The notes: generated by a model not told the origin, from the sequence alone. A stretch of DNA of 64,000 bases from an uncultured Collinsella sp. (GCA_959023295.1 CAUFBM010000009.1:1-64000); one strand, 5' to 3'; shown: positions 19,134 to 28,525, numbered from the stretch's first letter. Translations and numbers: made by a program.

Positions 19134-20063
19134 ATGTCGTTTACCGCTGAGGTGCGTGACGAGCTTGCGCGCTGCGAACCGGAATGCGAATACTGCGATT
19201 TGTCGACGCTTGCTGCGCTAACGCGTGTGAGCGGCACGCTTTCGTTGGCGGGCTCGGGACGGTACCGCTTGACGGTCGCGACCGAGACGGGTGCTGTGGC
19301 GCGTACGATGATTGCGCTGACGCATCGCATCCTTAAGCTCAAGACCGAATTCACCGTTCGTAAATCGGTCTTGCATAAGGTCCGTAACTATCTCATTACC
19401 CTGCCCGATCAACCCGACCTGGACAAGGCTCTGGTGCTGCTGGGCATTCTAGACCGCAGGGGAGGGCTCGTCGCCGGTGTTCCCCGACACATCGTTGCCC
19501 GTCCCTGCTGCAGGCTTGCCTACATCCGCGGCGCGCTCATCGCGGGCGGCTTCGTGGCCGATCCACGCGGCGATTTTCATTTGGAGATCGCCGTGCAGGG
19601 CGAGCAATATGCTAAGGGGCTTTGCGACCTGTTGGGGCAGATTGGGGTCCATGCTCGTGTTAATGCACGGCGGGGGTCATATGCCGTGTACATTAAGAGC
19701 GCCGAGGAAATCGAGCATTTGTTAAAGCTGATTGGTGCCAAGCGCAGCGTTGCCGAGATTGAGGAGGCGCGCGCGGTCAAGTTGGTTAAGAACGATGTGA
19801 ACCGTCGCGTGAACGCCGAGCTCGCCAACCAGACCAGAAGCGCCGGTGCTGCCCAACATCAGCTTGCGCTTATCGATGAGCTCGAGCAGTGCGGCCTTCG
19901 CGATGCGCTTCCGGATGCCTTGGCGGTCTTTTGCGACCTGCGCGAGCGCTATCCCGATCTGTCGCTGCGTGATTTAGGGGAGATGGCTGACCCTCCCTTG
20001 TCGAAGTCGGCCCTCTACCATCGTGTTTTACGTCTTGAAAAGCTCATTGAAGCAAACAAGTAG
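19134..20063 (+). CDS. whiA: DNA-binding protein WhiA
   Basis: WhiA combines a LAGLIDADG-like N-terminal fold with a C-terminal helix-turn-helix. In Streptomyces it drives sporulation genes, and in Bacillus it affects division and chromosome segregation. The 309-residue product shows MSFTAEVRDELARCEP at the N-terminus, CCRLAYIRGALIAGGFVADPRGDFHLEI in the LAGLIDADG-like domain, and a C-terminal HTH (LSLRDLGEMADPPLSKSALYHRVLRLEKL). The length is normal. It overlaps no gene and sits 190 bp before gapA, whose promoter begins right after its stop. Confidence 0.96.
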   Translation: MSFTAEVRDELARCEPECEYCDLSTLAALTRVSGTLSLAGSGRYRLTVATETGAVARTMIALTHRILKLKTEFTVRKSVLHKVRNYLITLPDQPDLDKALVLLGILDRRGGLVAGVPRHIVARPCCRLAYIRGALIAGGFVADPRGDFHLEIAVQGEQYAKGLCDLLGQIGVHARVNARRGSYAVYIKSAEEIEHLLKLIGAKRSVAEIEEARAVKLVKNDVNRRVNAELANQTRSAGAAQHQLALIDELEQCGLRDALPDALAVFCDLRERYPDLSLRDLGEMADPPLSKSALYHRVLRLEKLIEANK

Positions 20064-20073
20064 TTTAAAGTAT

Positions 20074-20123
20074 TGACGTATATACGGATTTAGCTGCTAT
20101 TTTATTCTTTAAAACGTTTTAAC
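20074..20123 (+). promoter_or_regulatory. gapA promoter with LacI-type palindromic operator
   Basis: A -35-like TTGACG (20074-20079) is followed 19 bp later by TATTTT (20099-20104). Just downstream is the perfect 14-bp CG-centred palindrome TTAAAACGTTTTAA (20110-20123). This form is typical of LacI-family or CcpA-like operators and would overlap the start of transcription. The leader to gapA is about 130 nt; a second -10-like TATATT lies at 20179-20184. Confidence 0.55.
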
Positions 20124-20256
20124 GTAAATTTGATTTTCAATTTCGAGCATTCTCGTGAAATTCAAGTCAAAAAAAAGGTATATTAGGCGAGTGGTTAGTT
20201 TGTGGGCCTCAACGGCGGGCGCTGTAGCTTGCGGGGGCCTTACGAAAGGAGACACA

Positions 20257-21282
20257 ATGGCAGTAAAGGTTGCTATTAACGGCTTCGGTCGCATCGGTCG
20301 TCTGGCTTTCCGTCAGATGTTCGGTCATGAGGGCTCCGAGATTGTCGCTATCAACGACCTCACCTCTCCCGATATGCTCGCTTACCTGCTGAAGTACGAC
20401 TCCACGCAGGGCAACTACGCTCGCGATCACGAGGTCGTTGCTGGCGAGGATTCCATCACCGTTGACGGCAAGGAGATCAAGATCTACAAGGAGGCCGACG
20501 CCAACAACCTGCCTTGGGGCGACCTCGACGTCGACGTCGTTCTCGAGTGCACCGGCTTCTACACCAGCAAGGCTAAGGCTCAGGCCCACATCAACGCTGG
20601 CGCCAAGAAGGTCGTCATCTCCGCTCCGGCCGGCAGCGATCTGCCCACCATCGTGTACAACGTCAACCACGAGACGCTGACCGCTGAGGACAACATCATC
20701 TCCGCTGCTTCCTGCACCACCAACTGCCTCGCCCCGATGGCCAAGGGTCTGAACGACTTCGCTCCCATCGTGTCCGGCATCATGACCACCATTCACGCCT
20801 GGACCGGCGACCAGATGCCGCTCGACGGCCCGCAGCGCAAGGGCAACAAGCGTCGTAGCCGCGCCTGCGCCGTCAACATCGTCCCCAACACCACCGGTGC
20901 TGCCAAGGCTATCGGCCTGGTTCTCCCCGAGCTCAACGGTAAGCTCATCGGTGCCGCCCAGCGCGTCCCGACGCCGACCGGCTCCATCACCAACCTCTAC
21001 GCTGTTGTTGACAAGAAGGTCACCGTCGACGAGGTCAACGCCGCTATGAAGGCCTACGCTTCCACCATCTCCGAGACCTTCGGTTACAACGAGGACGACA
21101 TCGTCTCCACCGACATCATCGGCGAGACCCACGGCTCCATCTTCGACGCCACTCAGACCATGTGCTCTGACCTCGGCAACGGCCAGACCCTCGTTCAGGT
21201 CACCTCTTGGTACGACAACGAGAACTCCTACACCTCTCAGATGGTCCGCACCATCAAGTACTTCGAGAAGTTCGTTGCTTAA
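20257..21282 (+). CDS. gapA: Glyceraldehyde-3-phosphate dehydrogenase
   Basis: This enzyme oxidises glyceraldehyde-3-phosphate to 1,3-bisphosphoglycerate with NAD. The 341-residue product starts MAVKVAINGFGRIGRLAF (NAD-binding), has the catalytic cysteine in SAASCTTNCLAP, and RVPTPTGSITNL and WYDNENSYTSQMV near the end. A longer in-frame ORF exists, but AAAGGAG before the ATG at 20257 fixes the start. Codon use is strongly biased, as expected for a highly expressed gene. It heads the run gapA-pgk-tpiA-gpmI-secG. Confidence 0.98.
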   Translation: MAVKVAINGFGRIGRLAFRQMFGHEGSEIVAINDLTSPDMLAYLLKYDSTQGNYARDHEVVAGEDSITVDGKEIKIYKEADANNLPWGDLDVDVVLECTGFYTSKAKAQAHINAGAKKVVISAPAGSDLPTIVYNVNHETLTAEDNIISAASCTTNCLAPMAKGLNDFAPIVSGIMTTIHAWTGDQMPLDGPQRKGNKRRSRACAVNIVPNTTGAAKAIGLVLPELNGKLIGAAQRVPTPTGSITNLYAVVDKKVTVDEVNAAMKAYASTISETFGYNEDDIVSTDIIGETHGSIFDATQTMCSDLGNGQTLVQVTSWYDNENSYTSQMVRTIKYFEKFVA

Positions 21283-21320
21283 TTTAGCTTTTAGCGAATA
21301 GCTCGTTGAGCGTCTAAAGA

Positions 21321-21367
21321 AGGGCGCGGCCTCATAGGGCTTACACCCTAGGGTCGCGCCCTTTTTA
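21321..21367 (+). terminator. Terminator between gapA and pgk
   Basis: An 11-12-bp GC-rich stem (21321-21332 with 21351-21362), with a smaller inner hairpin in its loop, is followed by five T residues. It probably terminates part of the gapA transcripts so that gapA is made in excess of pgk and downstream genes. Confidence 0.8.
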
Positions 21368-21422
21368 TAGGAAATCGTCTGCCGTAATGGGAGGCAGACA
21401 CGTACGAAAGGTAGAAGCAAAC

Positions 21423-22613
21423 ATGGCCTTTACCAAGAAGACCGTCCGCGACATCGATGTCGACGGCAAGCGCGTTCTCGTCCGCGTTGACTTCAACGTG
21501 CCTATCAAGGATGGCGTCGTTGGCGATACCACCCGCATCAAGGCTGCCCTGCCCACCATCAACTACCTCGTTGAGCACAACGCTCGCGTCATCCTCATGA
21601 GCCACCTCGGCCGTCCCGATGGCACCGGCTTCCAGCCCGAGCTCTCCCTTGAGCCTGTCGCCAAGAAGCTCGCTGAGCTCTCTGGTCTCGATGTTGCCTT
21701 TGTCGCCGACACCTACGGCGAGAAGGCTGCTGAGGCTGTTGCCGCCGTCGAGCCGGGCAAGGTCCTCGTTCTCGAGAACGTCCGTTTTGACAAGCGCGAG
21801 AAGAAGAACGATCCCGAGATCGCCAAGAAGCTCGCTTCCTATGGTGACGTCTTCGTTCTCGATGCTTTCGGTACCGCTCACCGCGCCCAGGGTTCCGTCG
21901 TGGGTCCCGCCGCTTACCTGCCTGCCGTCGCCGGCTTCCTGCTCGAGAAGGAGGTCGACACGCTGACCGGCATCTTCGCCGAGCCCGAGCGCCCCTTCGT
22001 CGCTATCGTCGGCGGTTCCAAGGTTTCCTCCAAGATCGGCGTTCTCGATCACCTCATCGACTCCGCTGACACCCTGATCATCGGTGGCGGCATGGCCTAC
22101 ACCTTCTTCCTGGCTCAGGGCCTGACCGTCGGTCAGTCCCTCAAGGAAGAGGACTGGGTCGAGCGCGCCGGCGAGATGCTCAAGAAGGCCGAGGAGAAGG
22201 GCGTCAAGATCCTGCTCCCCATCGACAACCGCGTTGCTGATCACTTTGGCGAGGATGCTGTCCCCGAGGTTGTCGCTTCCGACGCTATCCCCGACGACCG
22301 TGAGGGTATGGACATCGGCCCCAAGACCGAGGAGCTCTACGCCGAGGCTGTCAAGGGTGCCAAGACTGTGTTCTGGAATGGCCCCATGGGCGTCTTCGAG
22401 TTCGATAACTTCGCTCACGGCACCCAGGCTATCGCCGAGGCTGTCGCCGAGGCTGATTGCACCTCGATCATCGGTGGTGGCGACTCTGTCGCAGCCGTCA
22501 ACAAGTTCAACCTGGCCGACAAGATGAGCTGGATCTCTACCGGTGGTGGCGCTTCCATGGAGCTCGTCGAGGGTAAGGCCCTGCCCGGAGTGGAGGCGCT
22601 TCTCGATGCCTAA
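21423..22613 (+). CDS. pgk: Phosphoglycerate kinase
   Basis: This enzyme transfers the acyl phosphate of 1,3-bisphosphoglycerate to ADP. The 396-residue product has the N-terminal RVDFNVPIKDG, SHLGRPDG, GGSKVSSKIGVLD and the C-terminal nucleotide-binding SIIGGGDSVAA and STGGGASMELVEG. The start at 21423 (MAFTKK) is chosen over an upstream in-frame ATG on family length. Its stop overlaps tpiA by 8 bp. Confidence 0.98.
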   Translation: MAFTKKTVRDIDVDGKRVLVRVDFNVPIKDGVVGDTTRIKAALPTINYLVEHNARVILMSHLGRPDGTGFQPELSLEPVAKKLAELSGLDVAFVADTYGEKAAEAVAAVEPGKVLVLENVRFDKREKKNDPEIAKKLASYGDVFVLDAFGTAHRAQGSVVGPAAYLPAVAGFLLEKEVDTLTGIFAEPERPFVAIVGGSKVSSKIGVLDHLIDSADTLIIGGGMAYTFFLAQGLTVGQSLKEEDWVERAGEMLKKAEEKGVKILLPIDNRVADHFGEDAVPEVVASDAIPDDREGMDIGPKTEELYAEAVKGAKTVFWNGPMGVFEFDNFAHGTQAIAEAVAEADCTSIIGGGDSVAAVNKFNLADKMSWISTGGGASMELVEGKALPGVEALLDA

Positions 22614-23373
22614 TCGCACCCTTCTTATCGCTGGTAACTGGAAGATGAACAACGACGTCGCCGAGGCCGCCAAGCTCGCCGACGAGCTGGCTCAGGCTCT
22701 GCCCGAGGTTCCGGCTGGCGTCGAGGTGCTCGTCTGCCCTCCGACCATCGACATCACCACGGTTCATGACCGTATTCAGGCTGCCCCCATCGCCCTCGGT
22801 GCACAGAACGTGTACTGGGAGGCCAAGGGTGCCTTCACCGGTGAGTCTTCTTGCGACATGCTCAAGTCCGCTGGCTGCACCTACTGCATCATCGGTCACT
22901 CCGAGCGTCGTGATTACTTCCACGAGACCGACGAGGATCAGAACAAGAAGGCCAAGGCCCTCGTTGCCGCCGGTCTTGTTCCTGTCTTCTGCTGCGGCGA
23001 GTCCCTTGAGGTCCGCGAGGCCGGCACCTATGTCGAGCACGTCGTGAACCAGGTCAAGGCTGGTCTCGAGGGTCTCGAGATCACTTGCCCCAAGCAGGTC
23101 GTCGTCGCCTACGAGCCCATCTGGGCCATCGGCACCGGCAAGACCGCTACCGCCGAGGACGCTCAGGAGGTCTGCGGCGCTATCCGTGAGACCCTCAAGG
23201 AGATGTTCGGTGAGGAGCTCGCCGACGGCATCCGCGTTCTCTATGGTGGCTCTGCCAAGCCCGGCAACATCGCCGAGCTCGTCGCCAAGCCCGACGTCGA
23301 CGGCGCCCTCGTGGGCGGCGCTTCGCTCAAGGCTGCCGACTTCGCCTCTATGGTCGTCAAGGCAGGCGAGTAG
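22606..23373 (+). CDS. tpiA: Triose-phosphate isomerase
   Basis: TpiA interconverts dihydroxyacetone phosphate and glyceraldehyde-3-phosphate. The 255-residue product begins MPNRTLLIAGNWKMNN with the catalytic lysine. It has the electrophilic histidine in CIIGHSERR, the catalytic glutamate in VVAYEPIWAIGTGKTA, and YGGSAKPGN. The ATG lies inside the end of pgk (ATG at 22606, pgk stop at 22611), so translation is coupled. A longer in-frame ORF upstream is not used. Confidence 0.98.
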   Translation: MPNRTLLIAGNWKMNNDVAEAAKLADELAQALPEVPAGVEVLVCPPTIDITTVHDRIQAAPIALGAQNVYWEAKGAFTGESSCDMLKSAGCTYCIIGHSERRDYFHETDEDQNKKAKALVAAGLVPVFCCGESLEVREAGTYVEHVVNQVKAGLEGLEITCPKQVVVAYEPIWAIGTGKTATAEDAQEVCGAIRETLKEMFGEELADGIRVLYGGSAKPGNIAELVAKPDVDGALVGGASLKAADFASMVVKAGE

Positions 23374-23378
23374 GACAT

Positions 23379-24932
23379 ATGGCACAGCGTCATCTTCCTG
23401 CACTCCTGATCATCATGGATGGTTGCGGCCTGGCTCCGGCCGATGGCGAGAACGCCGTCGCCGCTGCCAAGACGCCCTTCCTCGATAGCCTGTACGAGAA
23501 GTACCCCCACACCACGCTCGGCGCTTCGGGCGAGGACGTGGGTCTTCCCGATGGCCAGATGGGCAACTCCGAGGTGGGTCACCTCAACATCGGTGCCGGC
23601 CGCATCGTGTTCCAGGAGCTTTCGCGCATCAACAATGCCATCAAGGACGGCTCCATCGCCAAGAACGAGGTCTTCGTCAAGGCTATGGACGACGTCAAGG
23701 CTGACGGCAAGACTCTCCACCTCATGGGCCTTATGAGCCCTGGCGGTGTTCATTCTCATATGAGCCACGTCGAGGCTCTGGTCAAGATGGCTGCCGAGCA
23801 CGGTGTCAAGACCGTTCGCGTCCACGCCTTCATGGATGGTCGCGACGTTGACCCGCAGTCCGGTGCCGGTTACATGAGTGAGTTCTGCGCCTTCCTGGCT
23901 AAGATCTCCGAGGAGACCGGTTGCGACGCTCGCGTTGCCACCGTCTCGGGCCGTTATTGGGCCATGGACCGCGACAACCGTTGGGAGCGCATCCAGCGCG
24001 CCTACGATGTCATGGTCAACGCATCCGATGCCGATACCGACCCTGTTGCCGGTATCAAGGCCTACTACGAGAAGGATCCGCGCGGCGACGAGTTCGTCGA
24101 GCCCTTCGCTGCCCACAACGAGGGCATCCACGAGGGCGACGCGGCCATCTTCTTCAACTTCCGTCCCGACCGCGCTCGTCAGATGACTCGCGTGTTCACG
24201 GACAAGGAGTTCGACGGCTTTGAGCGCGAGCAGATCAAGCTTTCGCACTTTGTGACGATGACCGAGTACGACCCGACGTTTGACGTCGAGGTCGCCTTCC
24301 CCAAGACGTTCCCCGAGAACGTTCTGGCCGACGTTATCGCCGCCAATGGCCTGAAGCAGCTGCACACCGCCGAGACCGAGAAGTACGCCCACGTGACGTT
24401 CTTCCTCAACGGCGGCATCGAGGAGCCCAAGGAGGGCGAGGAGCGCGTGCTCGTCGCTTCTCCCAAGGTCGCTACCTACGACCTGCAACCTGAGATGAGC
24501 GCTCCCGAGGTTACCGAGAAGCTTGTCGCCGCCATCAACGAGGATCGCGCTGATTTCTACATCGTGAACTTCGCAAACTGCGACATGGTTGGTCACACCG
24601 GTGTCTTCGACGCTGCCGTTAAGGCCGTCGAGGCTGTTGACGATGCCCTGTCCAAGGTTGTCCCGGCGATTCTCGCTAAGGGCGGCTTTGCGCTGATTAC
24701 CGCCGATCACGGCAACGCCGATCACATGTTTGACGTTGCTTCCGACGGTTCCAAGCATCCGTTCACGGCTCACACCACCAACCGCGTGCCGTTCATCATC
24801 GTTGATGAGAAGGCACAGCTCACCGGTATCGAGGACGGCCGTCTTTCCGATATCGCTCCGACCATGCTCACCATGGCTGGTATTGAGCCTTCCGCCGAGA
24901 TGACGGGTCGCGTACTCGCCACCGAGGCCTAA
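23379..24932 (+). CDS. gpmI: 2,3-bisphosphoglycerate-independent phosphoglycerate mutase
   Basis: This manganese-dependent enzyme converts 3- to 2-phosphoglycerate. The 517-residue sequence shows LLIIMDGCGLAP, the phosphorylated serine in GQMGNSEVGHLNIGAGR, RYWAMDRDNRWER and the metal-binding FALITADHGNADHM. The length is typical. It lies 5 bp after tpiA and is the last glycolytic gene before a strong terminator. Confidence 0.97.
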   Translation: MAQRHLPALLIIMDGCGLAPADGENAVAAAKTPFLDSLYEKYPHTTLGASGEDVGLPDGQMGNSEVGHLNIGAGRIVFQELSRINNAIKDGSIAKNEVFVKAMDDVKADGKTLHLMGLMSPGGVHSHMSHVEALVKMAAEHGVKTVRVHAFMDGRDVDPQSGAGYMSEFCAFLAKISEETGCDARVATVSGRYWAMDRDNRWERIQRAYDVMVNASDADTDPVAGIKAYYEKDPRGDEFVEPFAAHNEGIHEGDAAIFFNFRPDRARQMTRVFTDKEFDGFEREQIKLSHFVTMTEYDPTFDVEVAFPKTFPENVLADVIAANGLKQLHTAETEKYAHVTFFLNGGIEEPKEGEERVLVASPKVATYDLQPEMSAPEVTEKLVAAINEDRADFYIVNFANCDMVGHTGVFDAAVKAVEAVDDALSKVVPAILAKGGFALITADHGNADHMFDVASDGSKHPFTAHTTNRVPFIIVDEKAQLTGIEDGRLSDIAPTMLTMAGIEPSAEMTGRVLATEA

Positions 24933-24961
24933 TAGAAAACAAATACCGTTTTCTAGTAAGG

Positions 24962-24994
24962 GGGTTGTCCACAACCGGACAACCCTCTTTTTTT
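24962..24994 (+). terminator. Terminator after gpmI
   Basis: A perfect 9-bp stem (24962-24970 with 24977-24985), loop ACAACC, then a T tract (24988-24994). Confidence 0.88.
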
Positions 24995-25091
24995 GCGCTA
25001 TTTCTACCTCGTCACCAAATGGCTGATGGGGGAGTGCTGGGGGTTGTGGTACAGTACTGGAGTTTGAATTGTTCTATTAAGGAGCTTATCT

Positions 25092-25346
25092 ATGGGTCCG
25101 TTTCAGATTCTTCTGTTTGTCGTTTGGGCTGTCTCTGCCGTGGCGCTGACGATTCTCGTCCTGATGCACTCTGGTAAGGGCACCGGCGTTTCGGATATGA
25201 TCGCTAGCTCGCTGTATAACTCCAGCTCTGCCACGGGCGTCATGGAGCAGAACCTCGATCGCCTGACGGTAATTATGGCCGTCGTTTTTGCCGTGTGTGT
25301 CGTCCTGTGCATGTTCTTCTTCCCGCAGGGTATCGTCGGCTACTAA
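25092..25346 (+). CDS. secG: Preprotein translocase subunit SecG
   Basis: SecG is the small accessory subunit of the SecYEG export channel. The 84-residue product has two membrane helices (about 4-24 and 59-78) and the loop motif LMHSGKGTGVSDMI typical of SecG. AAGGAG precedes the ATG. It has its own terminator and follows a terminator, so it is probably a single-gene transcript. Its position after the glycolytic genes is common in Gram-positive bacteria. Confidence 0.94.
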   Translation: MGPFQILLFVVWAVSAVALTILVLMHSGKGTGVSDMIASSLYNSSSATGVMEQNLDRLTVIMAVVFAVCVVLCMFFFPQGIVGY

Positions 25347-25371
25347 GCACGAGCCACATAAATACTTGAAA

Positions 25372-25399
25372 AGGGTTCCGCAAGTGCGGGACCCTTTTT
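25372..25399 (+). terminator. Terminator after secG
   Basis: A 10-bp stem (25372-25381 with 25386-25395, one G-U pair) with an AAGT loop and five T residues. Confidence 0.88.
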
Positions 25400-25640
25400 G
25401 TTTACATATTTGTAACAGAGCCAAAATATCCCCACATACTTCGCCCAACTAAAGAAATTCTCGACCGTTGACCGGAATTAGCCCCAAATCGTGCATAAAA
25501 TGCGCTACTGTATTGAGAAACGTTGGTTCGTTGTGCATAACCAGCCATAGCAACGGGCGGCGTTTTGATGGTTCGGATCGGATTGTCTCGACATGTGTCC
25601 GACTGAACATTTCTTTGTCCTATCTCATAAGGAGGATGGC

Positions 25641-27317
25641 ATGGCTGATTCTATGTTCCACCAGCCCGTTATGGGTCGTCGCGCCTTTGTCGGCGGTACC
25701 CTTGCTGCGAGCTCCATGGCTTTTCTTGCCGCATGCGGCAAGAAGGGCGGCGACGCTTCCGGTTCTGAGTCCGGTTCGAAGCTGAACTTCTACATCAACA
25801 ACCCGGTCTGCATCGACCCCTACAATGTCCAGGAGGACCAGGGCACTCAGGTCGAGTACCAGCTCTTTGATGCTCTGACCTCTTATGACGCCGAGAAGGG
25901 CGAGATCGTTCCGCTGGCTTGCGAGTCCTTCGAGGCCAACGACGACGCCACCGAGTTCACCTTCAAGATCAAGAAGGCCAAGTTCCACAACGGTGACGAC
26001 GTTACCTCCAAGTCCTTCAAGCTCGGTTGGGAGCGTCTGGTCAACACCAAGTCGGCTGTCGCTACCGAGTACGGCCCTTCCGAGGTCTCCTATCACCTTT
26101 CCATGGTCGAGGGCTATGACGATCTGCTTGCCGGTAACGCTACCGAGCTCAGCGGTGTTACCTGCCCCGACGATGAGACCCTCGTCGTCAAGCTGGCTTC
26201 CGCTTACGCCGACTTCCCCTTCGTCGCCTCTCACCCGGCTCTGGCCCCGGTTCCCGAGTGCGCCGAGTCCGATGTCAAGAGCTTCTACCTCGCCCCGGTC
26301 GGTAACGGCCCGTTCATGATGGACGGCAAGTGGGAGGATGGCCAGGAGATCAACGTCAAGAAGTTCGACGATTACTATGGCGACAAGGCCAAGATCGATG
26401 GCATCCACTTCCAGGTCATCAAGGACATGGAGACCGCCTACAAGGAGTTCCAGGCCGGTAACCTCGATGTCTGCGACGTTCCCGTCGCTCAGATCGACGC
26501 CGCCAAGAAGGATCGCGGCGTGTCCAAGGACGGCTACACCATGGGTGACGGCGAGCGCATGCTGCTCGGCGCCGAGCCTTCCACGTACTATCTGACCTGC
26601 AACACCACGGCCGAGCCGTTCAGCAACGCCGACCTGCGCAGGGGTATCTCCCTGGCCATCAACCGTGAGGCCATCTGCAAGACCATCTTCAAGGGTACCC
26701 GTACTCCTGCCGACGGCATTGTTCCTCCGGGCATCGATGGCTACAAGGAGGGCGCATGGGAGTTCTGCGCCTACGATGTCGACAAGGCTAACGAGTACCT
26801 CGACAAGGTTGCTCCCGCTGGCGCTAACGGGGATCGTGGCATTAGCGTGACCCTGTCCTACAACCAGGACGGCGGTCACAAGGAGATCATGGAGTCCATC
26901 ATCGGTGACCTCGCCAAGGTTGGCGTTACCGCTGTCTCCGATACCCCTGAGTGGTCTGCCCTGCTCGAGCAGTATCAGAACTTTAACTATCAGTTCGGTC
27001 GTCTGGGTTGGATTGCCGACTACCCGATCATGGACAACTTCCTGTATCCGCTGTTCCACTCCGACTCCCTCGGTGGCGACAACCGCTCCGGTTACAACAA
27101 CCCCGAGTTCGACGCCAAGGTCGACGAGGCTCGTACTATTGTTGACGACGAGGAGCGCGTCGCTAAGATGCAGGAGGCCGACGCAATGGTCGCTGCCGAC
27201 TGCCCGGTCATCCCGATTATGTTCTACACGCACACCATCGCCGGCTCCGATCGCATTAAGCACCTCTATGTCGATCCGCAGAAGCACGCCGATCTGGGTA
27301 CCGCTGAGCTCGCCTAA
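25641..27317 (+). CDS. oppA: Peptide ABC transporter substrate-binding lipoprotein (family 5)
   Basis: This is the extracellular peptide-binding protein for the transporter encoded next (558 residues). The N-terminus GRRAFVGGTLAASSMAFLAAC has a lipobox with the lipidated cysteine at about residue 32. It also has a twin arginine followed by x-F, so export by Tat is possible. The rest is a family 5 solute-binding protein (YQLFDALTSYD, the KFHNGDDVTSKSFKLGWER region). The ATG at 25641 has AAGGAGG at good distance; 16 upstream in-frame codons are ignored. A stem-loop separates it from oppB, as expected when the binding protein is made in excess. Confidence 0.93.
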   Translation: MADSMFHQPVMGRRAFVGGTLAASSMAFLAACGKKGGDASGSESGSKLNFYINNPVCIDPYNVQEDQGTQVEYQLFDALTSYDAEKGEIVPLACESFEANDDATEFTFKIKKAKFHNGDDVTSKSFKLGWERLVNTKSAVATEYGPSEVSYHLSMVEGYDDLLAGNATELSGVTCPDDETLVVKLASAYADFPFVASHPALAPVPECAESDVKSFYLAPVGNGPFMMDGKWEDGQEINVKKFDDYYGDKAKIDGIHFQVIKDMETAYKEFQAGNLDVCDVPVAQIDAAKKDRGVSKDGYTMGDGERMLLGAEPSTYYLTCNTTAEPFSNADLRRGISLAINREAICKTIFKGTRTPADGIVPPGIDGYKEGAWEFCAYDVDKANEYLDKVAPAGANGDRGISVTLSYNQDGGHKEIMESIIGDLAKVGVTAVSDTPEWSALLEQYQNFNYQFGRLGWIADYPIMDNFLYPLFHSDSLGGDNRSGYNNPEFDAKVDEARTIVDDEERVAKMQEADAMVAADCPVIPIMFYTHTIAGSDRIKHLYVDPQKHADLGTAELA

Positions 27318-27414
27318 GAGTTTGCAGCTTCCGTGAGGGTCAAGTATTTACGTAGACCTCATGGGAAACATACAGTTCTCCCTAACCTGGGGTAAACTGG
27401 CTGATGGTAATTTT

Positions 27415-27446
27415 GGGATGCCGGTCTGGCGATCGGCATCCCATTT
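27415..27446 (+). terminator. Partial terminator or processing hairpin oppA-oppB
   Basis: A perfect 9-bp stem (27415-27423 with 27434-27442) is followed by ATTTA. The T run is weak, which fits leaky termination or 3' stabilisation of oppA mRNA. Confidence 0.6.
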
Positions 27447-27473
27447 AGGTTAATCCCTAGATAGGGGAGTGGT

Positions 27474-28511
27474 ATGGGTAAGTACATCGTTAAACGTGTG
27501 CTTCAGTTCATCCCGGTGTTTTTGGGCGTTACGCTGATTCTGTTCGCCCTCCAGAATATCGTGCCGGGAGATCCGATCAAGCTGATCGGTGGAGACAAGG
27601 CTCTGTCCCCCGAGGTGGAGCTTCAGCTTCGCGTTCGCTATCACCTGGTCCAGACGGACGATGACGGCAACGCGATCCTTGACGAGAACGGCGACCCCGT
27701 TCAAACGTCGCTCGTGGACCGTTACTTGTATTACATGAACGGCCTGCTTCATGGCGATCTGGGCAATTCGTATCAGCGCAAGCTGCCGGTTACGGAAATC
27801 TTTGCCCAGAAGTATCCGTATACGGTCAAACTTGCCGCGTGCGCCATCGTGCTCGAGGCAATTATGGGTATCGGTGCGGGTATCATTTCGGCGGTAAAGC
27901 GTTATTCCTTCTGGGATATTTTGGTAACGCTCACCACGTCGATCCTCGTTGCGGTCCCGGCCTTCTGGCTCGGTATGTTGCTGCAGCTGTTCTTTGGCGT
28001 CATCCTCAAGGACGCCACGGGCGGTGCAATCTCCATGCCGATCTCGGGTGCCGGCGGTTCCAGCTCTCAGTATCAGGATTGGATGCACTATGTGCTTCCG
28101 ACCATTACGCTGGCTTCGGTTTCGACCGCTTATGCTGCGCGCATTATGCGCTCGCAGCTGCTTGACGTCATGAACCAGGATTACATCCGTACGGCAAAGG
28201 CCAAGGGTCTCTCCAATCGTGCGATCATCGTCAAGCATGCGCTTAAGAATGCACTCATCCCCGTCGTTACCTATATTGGTGTCGACTTTGGCGGCATGCT
28301 TTCGGGCGCCATCCTGACCGAGACGGTCTTCAACTGGCCCGGTATCGGCTATGAGGTCTATCGCGCCATTAGCATGCGTGACTGGCCCATCGTTATGGGC
28401 GGCGTTACGCTCATCGTTGTCGTCGTCATGGTGATCAACCTGCTCGTCGACATTAGCTATGCATTCCTCGACCCGCGCATCCGCCTTGGCGGTCCGTCGG
28501 ATAAGGCCTAA
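27474..28511 (+). CDS. oppB: Oligopeptide ABC transporter permease OppB
   Basis: Inner-membrane permease of the peptide importer, 345 residues. It shows the usual first helix (KYIVKRVLQFIPVFLGVTLILFAL), the large extracytoplasmic loop, and the EAA-type cytoplasmic motif DYIRTAKAKGLSNRAIIVKHALKNALIPV that contacts the ATPases. It ends with the family-typical ISYAFLDPRIRL. Together with OppC it forms the channel. It stands 14 bp before oppC. Confidence 0.96.
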   Translation: MGKYIVKRVLQFIPVFLGVTLILFALQNIVPGDPIKLIGGDKALSPEVELQLRVRYHLVQTDDDGNAILDENGDPVQTSLVDRYLYYMNGLLHGDLGNSYQRKLPVTEIFAQKYPYTVKLAACAIVLEAIMGIGAGIISAVKRYSFWDILVTLTTSILVAVPAFWLGMLLQLFFGVILKDATGGAISMPISGAGGSSSQYQDWMHYVLPTITLASVSTAYAARIMRSQLLDVMNQDYIRTAKAKGLSNRAIIVKHALKNALIPVVTYIGVDFGGMLSGAILTETVFNWPGIGYEVYRAISMRDWPIVMGGVTLIVVVVMVINLLVDISYAFLDPRIRLGGPSDKA

Positions 28512-28525
28512 GGGAGGTACGTCTC

